NCBI GenBank assembly: GCA_030386875.1 | Contig: CM059563.1 | Coordinates: 31,038,139-31,102,138, forward strand | Source: Morinoia aosen | Lineage: Eukaryota > Arthropoda > Malacostraca > Amphipoda > Talitridae | Direction of reading: 5' to 3' | DNA: 64,000 nt | Shown here: piece by piece, positions 38,901 to 51,905 of the stretch | Numbering within the stretch: the first letter of the stretch is position 1 | How the letters are laid out: the number at the start of each line of letters is the position of its first letter | Made by a program: the position numbers and the translations under genes | The notes under the pieces: generated by a model | Told to the model about the DNA's origin: nothing | Seen by the model: only the letters and a program-made list of their open reading frames with translations | The model's database searches: none

Positions 38901-41646
38901 GTTAAATCACAACTTTCAAATCTTTTGTACGTCTCATACCTGTTAAATCTTTTGTACGTCTCATACCTGTTAAATCACAACTTTCAAATCTTTTGTACGT
39001 CTCATACCTGTTCAAATCTTTTGTACGTCTCATACCTGTTAAATCACAACTTTCAAATCTTTTGTACGTCTCATACCTGTCAAATCTTTTGTACGTCTCA
39101 TACCTGTCAAATCTTTTGTACGTCTCATACCTGTTAAATCACAACTTTCAAATCTTTTGTACGTCTCATACCTGTCAAATCTTTTGTACGTCTCATACCT
39201 GTTAAATCACAACTTTCAAATCTTTTTTACGTCTCATACCTGTTAAATCTTTTGTACGTCTCATACCTGTTAAAACTTTTGTACGTCTCAGACCTGTTAA
39301 ATCACAACTTTCAAATCTTTTGTACGTCTCATACCTGTTAAATCTTTTGTACGTCTCATACCTGTTAAATCTTTTGTACGCCTCATACCTGTTGAATCTT
39401 TTGTACGTCTCATACCTGTTGAATCTTTTGTACGTCTCATGCCTGTTGAATCTTTTGTACGTCTCATGCCTGTTAAATCTTTTGTACGTCTCATACCTGT
39501 TAAATCTTTTGTACGTCTCATACCTGTTAAATCTTTTGTACGTCTCATACCTGTTAAATCTTTTGTACGTCTCATACCTGTTAAATCACAACTTTCAAAT
39601 CTTTTGTACGTTTCATACCTGTTAAATCTTTTGAAGGCTCATACCTGTTAAATCACAACTTTCAAATCTTTTGTACGTCTCATACCTGTTAAATCTTTTG
39701 TACGTCTCATACCTGTTAAAACTTTTGTACGTCTCATACCTGTTAAATCTTTTGTACGTCTCATACCTGTTGAATCTTTTGTACGTCTCATACCTGTTAA
39801 AACTTTTGTACGTCTCATACCTGTTAAATCTTTTGTACGTCTCATACCTGTTGAATCTTTTGTACGTCTCATACCTGTTAAATCTTTTGTACGTCTCATA
39901 CCTGTTAAATCTTTTGTACGTCTCATACCTGTTAAAACTTTTGTACGTCTCAGACCTGTTAAATCACAACTTTCAAATCTTTTGTACGTCTCATACCTGT
40001 CAAATCTTTTGTACGTCTCATACCTGTTAAATCACAACTTTCAAATCTTTTTTACGTCTCATACCTGTTAAATCTTTTGTACGTCTCATACCTGTTAAAA
40101 CTTTTGTACGTCTCAGACCTGTTAAATCACAACTTTCAAATCTTTTGTTCGTCTCATACCTGTTAAATCTTTTGTACGTCTCATACCTGTTAAATCTTTT
40201 GTACGCCTCATACCTGTTGAATCTTTTGTACGTCTCATACCTGTTGAATCTTTTGTACGTCTCATGCCTGTTGAATCTTTTGTACGTCTCATGCCTGTTA
40301 AATCTTTTGTACGTCTCATACCTGTTAAATCTTTTGTACGTCTCATACCTGTTAAATCTTTTGTACGTCTCATACCTGTTAAATCTTTTGTACGTCTCAT
40401 ACCTGTTAAATCACAACTTTCAAATCTTTTGTACGTCTCATACCTGTTAAATCTTTTGAAGGCTCATACCTGTTAAATCACAACTTTCAAATCTTTTGTA
40501 CGTCTCATACCTGTTAAATCTTTTGTACGTCTCATACCTGTTAAAACTTTTGTACGTCTCATACCTGTTAAATCTTTTGTACGTCTCATACCTGTTGAAT
40601 CTTTTGTACGTCTCATACCTGTTAAAACTTTTGTACGTCTCATACCTGTTAAATCTTTTGTACGTCTCATACCTGTTGAATCTTTTGTACGTCTCATACC
40701 TGTTAAATCTTTTGTACGTCTCATACCTGTTAAATCTTTTGTACGTCTCATACCTGTTAAGACTTTTGTACGTCTCATACCTGTTAAATCTTTTGTACGT
40801 CTAATACCTGTTAAATCTTTTGTACGTCTCATACCTGTTAAAACTTTTGTACGTCTCATACCTGTTAAATCTTTTGTACGTCTCATACCTGTTAAATCTT
40901 TTGTACGTCTCATACCTGTTAAATCTTTTGTACGTCTCATACCTGTTAAATCACAACTTTCAAATCTTTTGTACGTCTCATACCTGTTAAATCACAACTT
41001 TCAAATCTTTTGTACGTCTCATACCTGTTGAATCTTTTGTACGTCTCATACCTGTTAAATCTTTTGTACGTCTCATACCTGTTAAATCACAACTTTCAAA
41101 TCTTTTGTACGTCTCATACCTGTTAAATCTTTTGTACGTCTCATACCTGTTAAATCACAACTTTCAAATCTTTTGTACGTCTCATACCTGTTAAATCACA
41201 ACTTTCAAATCTTTTGTACGTCTCATACCTGTTAAATCACAACTTTCAAATCTTTTGTACGTCTCATACCTGTTAAATCTTTTGTACGTCTCATACCTGT
41301 TAAATCACAACTTTCAAATCTTTTGTACGTCTCATACCTGTTAAATCTTTTGTACGTCTCATACACGTTAAATCACAACTTTCAAATCTTTTGTACGTCT
41401 CATACCTGTTAAATCTTTTGTACGTCTCATACCTGTTAAATCTTTTGTACGTCTCATACCTGTTAAATCTTTTGTACGTCTCATACCTGTTAACTCTTTT
41501 TTACGTCTCATTCCTGTTAAATCACAACTTTCAAATCTTTTGTACGTCTCATACCTGTTAAATCTTTTGTACGTCTCATACACGTTAAATCACAACTTTC
41601 AAATCTTTTGTACGTCTCATACCTGTTAAATCACAACTTTCAAATC
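35998..41646. repeat. 5.65-kb satellite: 27-bp unit plus 14-bp spacer
   Basis: The array is built from a 27-base unit (core GTACGTCTCATACCTG, opening CTTTT and closing TTAAAT) and a 14-base module, CACAACTTTCAAAT, inserted at irregular intervals. From the lengths I estimate 180-190 copies of the unit and several dozen spacers. On the minus strand each unit reads MRRTKDLTG and contains its own ATG, but the 14-base module shifts the frame at every insertion, which argues against coding. Common variants are TTGAAT or TTGACT for TTAAAT, and TGTCAAAT. Both ends are abrupt: the left abuts GGAAAA, the right stops after a spacer at CTCCAGTG. An 825-base higher-order duplication is noted in the findings. 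Confidence 0.97.
39204..40755. repeat. 825-bp higher-order tandem duplication inside the satellite
   Basis: Diagnostic variants recur 825 bases apart. TCTCAGACCTG occurs at about 39,289 and 40,114. A TTTTTTACG variant lies just upstream of each. The unusual junction TTGAAGGCTC is at 39,631 and 40,456. The order of 27-base variants and spacers between these marks is the same in both halves, with only a few substitutions, so the duplication is recent relative to the array. Confidence 0.8.
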
Positions 41647-42420
41647 TCCAGTGCTGTTCGTTTCCGACTCCTGTCATGTGTTAACGGCGAGAACATATAT
41701 GATACAAATTAGTTACATCAGTTAATAACAGAGTTCATTGAGAATGGTTATCTTCAAACAAATCGTTGGTGCCTGAAATTTGAAGGCATTGCTTGAGGTG
41801 CCAAATGTTTGAGTGGCGATTCCAAAACTTTACCATAGTCAGTCATATTGTCTAATACTGTAGAAATTAGCGAATAACCTTAGCCTTAAAACGTGTTTGA
41901 ACAGAATTTTTGAGATGAATATACCTAAACTTTGCTTGTGCCCATAATGTTGTTATTAAGCTCATATTTCTATGTTAGGATCGGCCTTTTAAATTGTAGC
42001 ATAAAATTAAGTCACCCAGGCCTCTCTTTCTATGTTGCTCTGCTATTTAGGATTTCCTTTTCTTAAAAGGCTATGAAAATTCATGACTTGATCTGCCCCG
42101 AAATTAGTGTGCGTTGAAGAGAATCGTTTCTGGCGAGAAATTGGTCAAGGCTTGAAGTTCGAGTTTAGTCGGGCCTGGTTTCCAATTAACCGAAGAAGAC
42201 TAAGAGCTCTCGAGTCTTGTAATGGGAAGTCATCATTTACAGGGACGGCTGCTTCATTTTTTGGTGCTTCTCGTGATAAAGAAGCTGAGCTCCCCTAAGT
42301 TTGGTTCCTGTCCCTTATCCTGACGACGGCCTTATCGTTCAAGAACATCGCACGCTCGGGCCTTCCCTAGCGCGTCTTGCCTACACGTCCGCTCCTGACG
42401 CCCGCCTTGTTAGGCGCAAC
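41647..42420. other. Intergenic, nothing recognised
   Basis: Flank of the satellite. It has overlapping short plus-strand frames (63 and 88 codons from 42,107) but no family resemblance. The second of these frames runs into the degenerate repeats. Confidence 0.35.
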
Positions 42421-42790
42421 CTCGTGACTTCTGGGTCTCGTCACATGAGCTCTCGAGGCACTTTTGGTTCTCGTGGGACTGTTGCCTTTTTCGGGATTGT
42501 GAGAAGTGGAATGCCTTCATCTCTTGTGAGGCTTTTGGGCCTAGCGAGACGTTTGGTGGAGTTGTGAAGTGTGGAATGCCTTCATCTCTTAAGAGGCTTT
42601 AAGCTCTCGCGGGACTGTTGACTTTTACGGAATTTGAAGGTGTTGATGCCTCCATCTCTAATGAGGCTTTTGGCCCCAATGGGACTGTTGGCTTTTGCGG
42701 GATTGTAAGGTGGGAAATGCCTTCGATTCTTGGGAGACTTATGGGCCTAGCGAGACGGTCGACTCTTGTGACGGTTCACGCTTATGTGGC
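42421..42790. repeat. Degenerate tandem repeats of about 70 bp
   Basis: The string ATGCCTTCATCTCTT or close variants recurs at about 42511, 42576, 42646 and 42717, and GGGACTGTTG at 42475, 42611 and 42681. Spacings are 65 to 71 bases. Copies have diverged by substitutions and small indels. Weaker echoes (GGACTTGAG, TTTGCGGATCTTG) continue to about 43,000. Confidence 0.75.
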
Positions 42791-44789
42791 TTTCAGCTCC
42801 TATGGAACTAACAGGCTTCCGTTGAACTCTTCAGGCTTTTCAGACATTCAGGTCTTGTTATTTTTTTGTTCAAGCCGAATTTTCAGATTTTGTGAGACTT
42901 TTTGGCAGTGAGGGGCTTTGGCTCGAAAGGGACTTGAGAATTACTTAATTTGCGGATCTTGTGCGAATTTTTACTCTTGCGGAATTTGCAGCTCTTGCCC
43001 AACATTTGGACTTCGTCTAAATTATATCAATTTTGTATGGCGTGTGCCTTTAGGCTCTGGTGATGTGTTTTAGGTCTCATGCGTAGTTTATTCTATACCT
43101 AGTGCGATAATTAATTATGCTGGAACTTTCGGCGGTTGTAGAGACTTTTGAGCCTTGAATGACTCGTACAAATATGTGTAAGGCATATTCATATGATGCA
43201 ATGTTAAGGAAGTGTTTCTACTCTTCCTCTCTATCCTAAGGCTTGCCATATTCCACGGTGGAAGCTCCATTAAGCTTCGTGCTGTTTTTTAAGCCATTAA
43301 AGCCTACTTGATTTTTGTTTTACGTGTGTGGATGCCTCGCTTATTGTTTATCGAAAGAATTCTTTACCGACGCTTAATTCTATCGTTTTTAATAAAGATG
43401 ATGAAGGAATTTAAATAATTGAACGGCGTATTGAAAATTATGATTATAAACACCTTGAATTTTTTTCATAGTCTCCAGTGCCAATACATGAGTCGGAAAA
43501 TCTTCGTAAGTTGTAGGTAACGCGGAAAAACACTACAGGTAGTTTCGTTTTACATTTTAGTGCATTAGTCTGTCATTGACTTTTATCGGAATAAAATCAC
43601 TATGGTAATACTGTACTCATTACAACACGTTAAATTTGAATTAACTCTGCCTAGGATAAGAGTTCTCCGACTTTCACGCTCGATGTTAACTAACTCGTTG
43701 CAGTGCTCTGGCTTCGACACCAGTTGAGGATGATGCGCAAGTGGCTCCTGTCTCCTTGAAAAACTGGGAAGAAGAAATGATACTTCAACGGCCGCGGGGT
43801 CCTGATGAGCGCGAGTGCGTGGGCCTCATTTGTCTACAAAGTACTGGACCGTATTTCACTTGGAGCCCCTGGGCGGCTGTAGTAAAACATGAAGTCCCTG
43901 TCTCGACTCTCTGACTACTGTTAAAAATAATTTACCGAGTGAAATTTGTATCTTGATAGAAATAAAGTTATAAGAAAAATAATGAAGCCATACCGAGTTG
44001 TTATTTTATTAGGTCTGAGTGAGGGACACCAAAGCTTCATTTGTTGTTTTGCTGACTCGTTCTTCGTCTGTCTGACTGGAGCAGGCCTATAGCCTAGTGT
44101 AACAGATGCTCCTTCCATCCCGCCAACTTTACTGCCGCAGCAGCCACACTTGAAGACTTTATTGAACGCTGTTTTAATTGAAGGCGTCTTGTGGCCCGAC
44201 TCCGCCTGATGAACGAACGTCGAGAGCTCTCCATGAGGCCGTTACGTTTCGGTCGCGGGCATGTCAGACTCTCTTCTGTTCGAAGTCTCGCTTTGACGTG
44301 CATAGCGTTTTTTTCAGCTAATGTTCACTCGTTTTTTTTGCTTGCCAAACTCCATTTCAATCTTTCGCTAGTGGCTGACAAATGGTTTCGTTTGTGTATG
44401 TTGATTCAAGTCCTGGAGCTTAAGATTTTCCCCTACATTTGCTCACCAACCGAATCGAAGTGTATAATTCTGGCATACTCTAAATTTCACATGTGAACGT
44501 GTAAAAAATGCATTTTATGCTCGTATCACTTATACATTACACATAGCGCGCATTAATCATAGTTTCTCTTGTCTCAAACATCAAAAACTTTGTCTTGAAC
44601 AAATCAGTGACTGTATTCTTTACATTCACACACATCATCATGCCGCATGTTGATCACTCGCGCTCATATTATAAAATCACGAAACGAATTTCGAAAACAA
44701 TATTCGTATTTCGTCCGGCGCAATGTTTCAAGATGTTGCTCACGCATGACACCAAATCATGAAGGGACTCTGCACGTTACGCTAAAGTG
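42791..44789. other. Intergenic, nothing recognised
   Basis: AT-rich DNA, with faint echoes of the 70-bp repeat at its left edge. Frames of up to 101 codons near 44,100-44,500 occur on both strands and are unrecognised. Confidence 0.35.
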
Positions 44790-45010
44790 AGTCTCGAGTG
44801 TGAGGGAGGAAGGAAGAGACGTGCCGGACGAAGTGAGGGCCCTTCCCTCTGAAGCGGAAGCCCTCGGTCGTCACGTGCGTGCCTCCCGCCGACCGTGCGC
44901 GCACCCGACCGTGCGCTGTTGACTCAAGCGCTGTGGACGGGGCGCGTCTCGTGTACGGCGGCCGGGGGCTGCTGCCGGGACACGACCGTTCCTGCCTCGC
45001 TCTCCCTCCA
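44790..45010. promoter_or_regulatory. CpG-rich patch with E-box and AP-1 consensus
   Basis: High GC and many CpG, including GACCGTGCGCGCACCCGACC. It holds a palindromic E-box CACGTG (44872-44877) and an AP-1 core TGACTCA (44920-44926). Two plus-strand frames of about 75 codons overlap here and look compositional. A promoter-like element is possible, but no downstream coding exon is recognised. Confidence 0.25.
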
Positions 45011-48000
45011 TTTAGGCCATTTATTCCACTCGTTCGAAGTGAATTCGTGTCAAGGAATCTTGATCAACGACGAATGCCCGCCTGTGCAGAATGCTCAACA
45101 TGACCCCTACGTTCCAATCCCGTGGTAAAAATCCCTTGCTATCTTGACTATCTGTTCGCTCAATTTACTAGTATGTTGCGTTGGAAAATTGAGGCATGGG
45201 GGAAGTAGAGTCTTGGAAAGCATTCATGAGAAATATGTTGCATTGAAATTCGATGTTTTTGCGGTATATCTCACTGCTGCCTTTTGTCACTCATTGTGTC
45301 TTCATCGGGTCCATCGCAACTGATGTCCCTCTGAGCTTCATTTTAAATTAAGGGACGCTTAATATATGCTTAGGACAAAAGACGACTCGTCTCTTTTACA
45401 TGTAACTCTATTTCAGATTCACACTTGTGAACTTAGAGGGGCTCGATGAAAGCTTGTTTTCAAAATTTTGCCTTATGGACCAATAAAATGTAAATATTAC
45501 AATTAGTGATGAGAACCGTACTTGTTCCCTCCTAGTTTAAAATTCATCGTATTGTGTAATTAGTACAAAATACGAATAAATTTTACAGTTGAATGTTCTA
45601 CTAAAAATAGCTTAACAAATTACAACATTGCATGTTGAAAAAATACTCTTCTTACTTTTAGGTCTGCTTTTCAAAACTGGTCTTATTTATGCAATGGTAT
45701 CGAAACTAAACCATGAATTTTTTATCTTGCTCCATCACTGTTCACAATTCTAGCGTAAGCCTTTAACATAGTGCGATGTTCTGGTGCCCGATCTCAAGTC
45801 ACTTGCAGGCTGTGCCGTAGAGCATGCTAAGGTCGTAAGCATTGCGCGCTGCTCTGCACTCGGCGACCTGTTCGGTCTCGCAAATACCAGCCCACCTTTG
45901 TGCGCGCTGTAGAAGTAATCGAATGTATCGGTTACTTTTATGGCCTTAAACCTGGTATTTTATCACCTAGGGGTCGTTTGATTTCAGTGACCCTTTCATA
46001 ATTTTATCTGCAGCCGGTATTTGTCATTTCCTCTTATTTTCAATCGGTTTTTAGAACTTTGAAGTAGCACTTTTCCCCCTCCCTTCCCTGAGAATTTTTA
46101 ATTGTCGTTTCACTATTTGTGCTGAATAAATTAATTAGCGTCTGTCAGCTATATCCATTTCCCTGTGCCCATATGCTTCACACTAAATTGAATAGAGCCC
46201 ATGTTTTCGAGTCAAGCTGCGCGTAAAGTCGGTATAATAATGGCCATTAAGGCTCGCCCTAAGCCAAGCTGAACACTAATGTGTCCATCCCTCAGCTGTA
46301 CCTGAGGCGGGCTACAGCCCAGCACCTTCCTTCCGTCTGAGCATTTTTAGCGGCCTTTGCAGCCATCTGTGTTAACGCTACTGCTTCTGCCTTCATTAGG
46401 AACCCTAAACCCAGTAATGGAGGCACATCCCTCACTCGCGCTCTCTCCCTCCAGCTCTTATCTCTCCTCTATCTCTATTGCTATCCTACGACCTATTCTT
46501 CCCAGCTCTGGGCACGTCAAGATGACTTAGTGAAGAAGTATTTTTAACCCTGAAGCTTACCTAATTTCACTTAGTTGTCTGCTGTTTTCGGTTATTTTGA
46601 TTTAATTTAATTTCCCTGTGGCCGGTTGGGCATAGATTTGAACTTCGTCATTAGGCGGCTTGTCGTTATTCCAAGTTATGCCTGAGCCAATTTATTCGTA
46701 ACAAACCCTCATGATCCTTTTTGAGTTACTACCTCTACAAGGATACAAATTCATTTCCTCCCAAAGAAAATGGTATCACAAAGCTTCCCATGAGCTCAAC
46801 TGACAAAAACGCGAGTCTTGTGGATTTGAGCGGAAGGTGGCATCATGACAGCCTTGCCTTATGCATATTAATGACCAGCTTGTTTATATGGGAGCCTGAG
46901 ACACGCTCGTAGCTGTCGAGGCGCCTCCAGAGTTACGAGGAGCTCGTTGTGTCGTATTTCATCTGTGTTTAAGTCACGAAGTAACACGTCTTTCTGTTTA
47001 TAAAGTTGTCGTCGCCTGCGACTGCGCGGAAGAGCTTTGTGCTGCTCTCGGTGGCAGGCCGCCTTCAAATAAGTGTCCTATAAACGTCGCCCGCTGCTGC
47101 CAAGTGTAAACTTCGCGCCTCTCGTAGCGTTTCAGAGAAGCTACTTCATGCCCTTATGCTCTAAAATCACTTCGATTGCATGTGCTGGATTCCCAAGGTG
47201 CGCTCGGGCCTGTGGGAGTCACCAGATTTTCCTACAAACGGCTAATGCACTTTGCTGCAGCATGCAAGAATGTGACGCTGCGCTAACCTCGACCTACCAT
47301 TTCTCTGGAATTGTGTGCCAGGGTGTGCTCTTAATTCTTTTCTTGCCATCAAGAGTTGACCGTTTATCTGAGGTCTATAAATATTTCCAAAGCATGGAAG
47401 TTTAGTATTCGGAGTCTAAAATGCGTCAATGTATGATCTCTACACGAGAAGCCAATCCATTTTTATACTTTTGCAATAACTCATTAATAACTTGATTTCA
47501 AATAATTAATAATGCAATTATTAATTTTCAATTAATAATTGCAATAACTCTTGATTTCCCAGAAATCAATCTATTTCATTTAACTCATAAAATATTATTG
47601 TTGATCTGACAGTATTGGTCTCTCCCAGCCATTTGTTTTAAGGATGCTTGTGACTTAAAAGCCCGTTGAGCTTTATTTTCAGCGACGCCATTAGTTCTGT
47701 TTGGTCGACTGGATATATCAAATTCTTTCCCAATCAGGCACTCTCTAATTTTTGTTTGCTATTAATGTAAGTTCCGAAGTCCTTCCTGTGTTATGAAGTT
47801 TAAATGACTAAATTTTGTTGAATTTTATAGCTGATGAAAACAGTTATTTTGTTTGAAAAGCTACCATCCTACTTTGTTATTACCAGTCCGTTTTTTATTT
47901 GAAGGTTTGTCTATAATCGCACGATGTATATGTCCACTATGCCAACCAGTTCTGAGCTTGACCCATAACTGCTTGGTTTCTTACTTAGCTGTACAACTGG

Positions 48001-51000
48001 TATCAGCATCAGGTTTTCACCAACTTCAGAATAGGCATGGAACTGCCACTCGGTAGTGAACTTTAAATAACACATTAAGGCACGAATTTGTCGAGAAGCC
48101 ATATATGGGAGCATTTTCATTGAGTGTGCCATTTATGGTACGTACGTGTACGTATGGTATGTACGAGTAGATTAATGCATTCCGAAAACCTCAATTAAAG
48201 CTATCTGAATTTATTTTTGAATTAATTCTCTGCACATAGTATAAGGAAAATTGTACACATCTACTGTGATATAGACTATTTGGTGCTCAAAGTAGGTGAA
48301 AATTTCCCATTATTTTTGTTAATGAGCCTTGTTATTTGTTCCTTTATTTATTTTACTTAACCTTACCTTATTGAACGCATCGTCCCTATCGCGTGGTAAT
48401 GCGTGGAAATTTTTGCGTTCTATTTTCCACGCTTGTACTTTTTTCGTTCTAATTTCGAATTTTTCAGTAATTCTCTGAGCAATTTTGAGATAATGAAGGA
48501 CGCAATATAAAACAATCTAAACTAATCGCGATAAAATGAAAGCCTAGGATCTGTGGCGTGCAGCGTTCTAGTCTCTACGTGCTGCAGTCTTCTGTTAAGG
48601 TATTGAAACTGAGTCAGTGGTTCTCTTCTCTCGAGATTCCCAGGTCGTTTGCTGCAGCGTGAAGAGCCTTGGGTCTCAAGTATTGTTCTCCGAGGATTTA
48701 CATTGAGTGCTCGAAGCTAGTTGTTCACGCCCGCTCACGACTGAGGATAGCCTTCTTTTCTACCCGTCCATTGCTTCAGAGCTGCTGCGAACAATGCTCA
48801 CGTGTCAATTAGAAAAGACGCGCTAGCCTCGACCTGTCATGGCCATGTTTTGCAGACACGCAGCGAACAAATAAGTCCGTGTGTGTATTCAGCTCTGCCG
48901 CTTGTGAGGTATTGTCTTTCATATCCATTCTCTCCGCGCGCTGTGATCACTTCTCTTCTGAAATGGTTTCAGTTGTGCGTTAAAATTTTCTCTTCAATTA
49001 GCGACCGTCATGACAAACAAAGCTTATTCGCTCCGTCGTTATTCGCGCATAACAGATTTCAATTTTGTTGAAGCTTACTGTGTCACTTGGTATTTGACTA
49101 ACTGAATTTGATCGAGGTGACGACCTGCTAAATATTGAGTGCTGAGTATGCACATCAGGAACTTCCCTTGCTGTTATTGAGACTTCGTACTTCGTTGGTG
49201 TCATTCTTTTATGTGATAAACACATCGGAATGAATTTCAAGACAATAGAACGTGCACTTTCTTTTCAACAGTTGACCGTGCCGTGTACCGTATATGAGAT
49301 ACAGCTATGTGGCGCTAACTTATTGCGATCTCTGCTGTCACGATCAGCGTGCTGAAACTTCTGATTCCATGTGTTCCACGCCCTCGTGCTTTACGAGCTC
49401 CATTTAAGTTTTGCCGTTTAACTGGCCTGATTAAGTTAAAATTTTTCCATTAATTTGCATCACAGCTTGAGTGGAATTTTGGGTATGAACATATGTTGTT
49501 GTGTATTTTAAATGTAAATTAAATGAATTTGAAGAACGTTACCACATATGCATAACTTTTGCGCTAGCGGAACTTCAGTAATTTTTATTTTTACGTTGAG
49601 TTCTTAGAGAATGTTATTGATGTGGGATTTGTTTTTGAATTCTGGGTTTTGAAGTGGTACAATTTGCATGAACACATTTTAACTGAACGAATGAAGAATC
49701 GTTCATAAGTGGAAACATGTTTTTACAATTTGAAAATATGACAACTATCATCATTTCATCATTAGCAAAAGGCCCTTGTAGAGTACGCAATTCTGTTTTT
49801 TTACGCGAACGCCACGAGAGCGTGCAAACGAACACAGATTGCTGTAGCGACCGAGCAGCGATGGCCGTATTAAGAGAATCTTGGTTGCAATGACTACAAT
49901 CCCACTCCATCTCCGGCGCACGCCAATAATCTCGAGCTTTTCGTTTCATTTGAGACCTGTGTGAATGTACGTGCTGTTCTTGTGTTTGCACTGCACTGCT
50001 GATCCCTTGCCCAACGGGTGCCAGTGCGCAGAATGTTATTCGCTCGAGCTCCGAATTAGATTTACAGTACTCCGGCCGCTGTGCTTGGCAGCGTTACAAT
50101 AGTGTATTCCTTTAGGATTATCACACTGAGGGTTCATCACTTTTCTTGTTCTCATGCATCCAGCGATCAAAGGGAGTGTGCGAAATGCATTAGGTGGGGC
50201 AATTTCTAGGTGTGTCGCAGACGCTCGAGACGGCACTTGGTGTGATGGATAGGGGAGGAGAATGCGCCTCCGTGTTGCGTGATCTACGACCGTAAAGAAG
50301 CGTTAGGTGCTCCATCGCCTTGTGGACTGATCACTGAATTGCGCGCTGACAGCCCCTGTCATTCACTGTCCTATCTCTTGCATCTTCTGTGTCTGCATCA
50401 ATACTTCAGCATCTTCGTGAGGTGCCTCAACGGGCTAACCAAATAGGAAAGTTCGCTCCGACATACAACCCTATATTGCTGTCTAGTCTCTGAGATTTAT
50501 AGTTTTTTCACAAACTCGAGCTTACAGTATTATACTTCTATAGCCTTTCATGCTCATTGCACACTCTGCGTGTAGGTATACGCTAGAAAATCATTCGCGT
50601 TTTATCAATCTTTCATTTTAATTTATGTCGATTCTTTTACTTGGTGTAGACTGCTAATTGAATGTAATTGTAATCAATGTAATTTTCATGAAATTATTGT
50701 TATCATACATTTTCGATAGATATAAGCCTAACATCGCACACTTGTTGAAATAACGTGGAAATATACTCGCGCTAGCGTGAAGCCAGTCATTCATGAGATC
50801 CTGTTCAGTTTGCCCCAGTTGCTGCGGCCGTGTGAGAGTGGCTCCGTTACAAGCACAATTATCAACGAACCTTCAGTATTTCTACTGATATAGTACCCAA
50901 AAATGATTCAACATCGAACAGTTTCCTTTTATTGTGGCAAAACTTCTGATTGGTGGAGACGTCGACTATAAATAAAAATGGAATCGTCGTTAGTTCCTAT

Positions 51001-51802
51001 AAATTATTGTCTGCAGTCAAGCAGGCGACTGGAATGGGATGACCGTAATTCTTCTCATGTCGAAAACTCGAACGAAGTGTTGCGAGTTCTTATCATAAGG
51101 GACTTATGTTGATAGATACTTTTGTTATTTGCTTGATGTAACATGAAGGTTATAAATTTTCTAGTGCACACGCTAATTACTTTGTTTGTTCAGTCGCTGT
51201 AATTAGAACATACGAGAAATTTTTATACTTTGCTGCCCGATGACAGAATTGCTGATCTGATTTATCTGCGGTGCAGTAGTCAGGGACGTATTAAGTACAT
51301 TTCTTTTGAAGCACTTTTCTGAGTAGAGCAAATCAGAAAAAAGTTTATGGTAAAATCGCTATAGAAATGCTTGATGACCTGCATCTCTGTATCCTGTGAC
51401 AAGCCTTTTCATTTCATTAAAAGCGAATGAAGAAATTCCTTAAATTAAATAGAAAGGGAATATGCAATAAAGATCGATAGGGTTTTACCAATGTAAAAAA
51501 CTCATCGCGATAAAAATGACGCACATAACATTACGTCGCGACGTTAGTCGGTCCGTGGCAGCAATACCGTAACTCGGCCTGCATTTCCTGGACATTTGGG
51601 GATTGTGCAGCCCCGCTAGTGCTCACCAACACGCTTCGAATTTGGTCATCAATTTAGCATCTATGAGGCAACAAAAATGTTTCCAGACATGTCCATCTGT
51701 GATCATTAGGACAGATTGGAGGGGCTCATTTGAAAAGAGTCCAGGATATACCTCAAGACGTTAACTGCGGCGAGTTAAAACTGAAATTATTTAAGGTTAT
51801 GG
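45011..51802. other. Long intergenic stretch, no gene recognised
   Basis: AT-rich DNA. Frames of 110 codons (47,073-47,405, plus) and 125 codons (49,614-49,991, minus) are open but show no family motif. The segments 46,120-46,400 and 49,370-49,480 (with ATTAATTTGCAT, an octamer-type POU site) look more complex than the background and might be regulatory. Confidence 0.35.
47504..47526. repeat. Palindrome, 10-bp arms and 3-base spacer
   Basis: AATTAATAAT, then GCA, then ATTATTAATT: a perfect 10-base-pair inverted repeat. It lies within a stretch where ATTAATAA and GCAATAACTC are each repeated. AT-rich palindromes arise easily, so functional weight is low. Confidence 0.85.
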
Positions 51803-51905
51803 TAGAATGAACACCTGGCCTGCCCCGTCAACAATATTTGTTGACTAAGTAGTTCTTAGCGGGGCCGCGTCAATAATATTTGTTGACCTCTAATTGTTCA
51901 TTCTA
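51803..51905. repeat. Nested inverted repeats, foldback-like segment of 103 bp
   Basis: TAGAATGAAC (51803-51812) pairs with GTTCATTCTA (51896-51905). Inside, GCCCCG (51822-51827) pairs with CGGGGC (51860-51865), and CTAAG (51845-51849) pairs with CTTAG (51855-51859). The 19-base string GTCAACAATATTTGTTGAC (51827-51845) is itself an inverted repeat with a TAT spacer and recurs with one change at 51869-51887. A small foldback or MITE-like element, or a paired protein-binding site, would fit. Confidence 0.7.

Noticed and set aside
35903-41583. Many MRRTKDLTG and YVSYLLNL-type repeat-protein frames
   Set aside because: They are translations of the 27-bp satellite unit. The 14-base spacer shifts the frame at each insertion, so no long protein is maintained.
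35998-41646. CRISPR-like pattern of repeats and spacers
   Set aside because: The spacer is always the same 14 bases and often absent. The setting is eukaryotic and there are no cas genes.
49614-49991. 125-codon minus-strand frame
   Set aside because: No recognised domain, and no polyadenylation, promoter or conservation evidence from the sequence.
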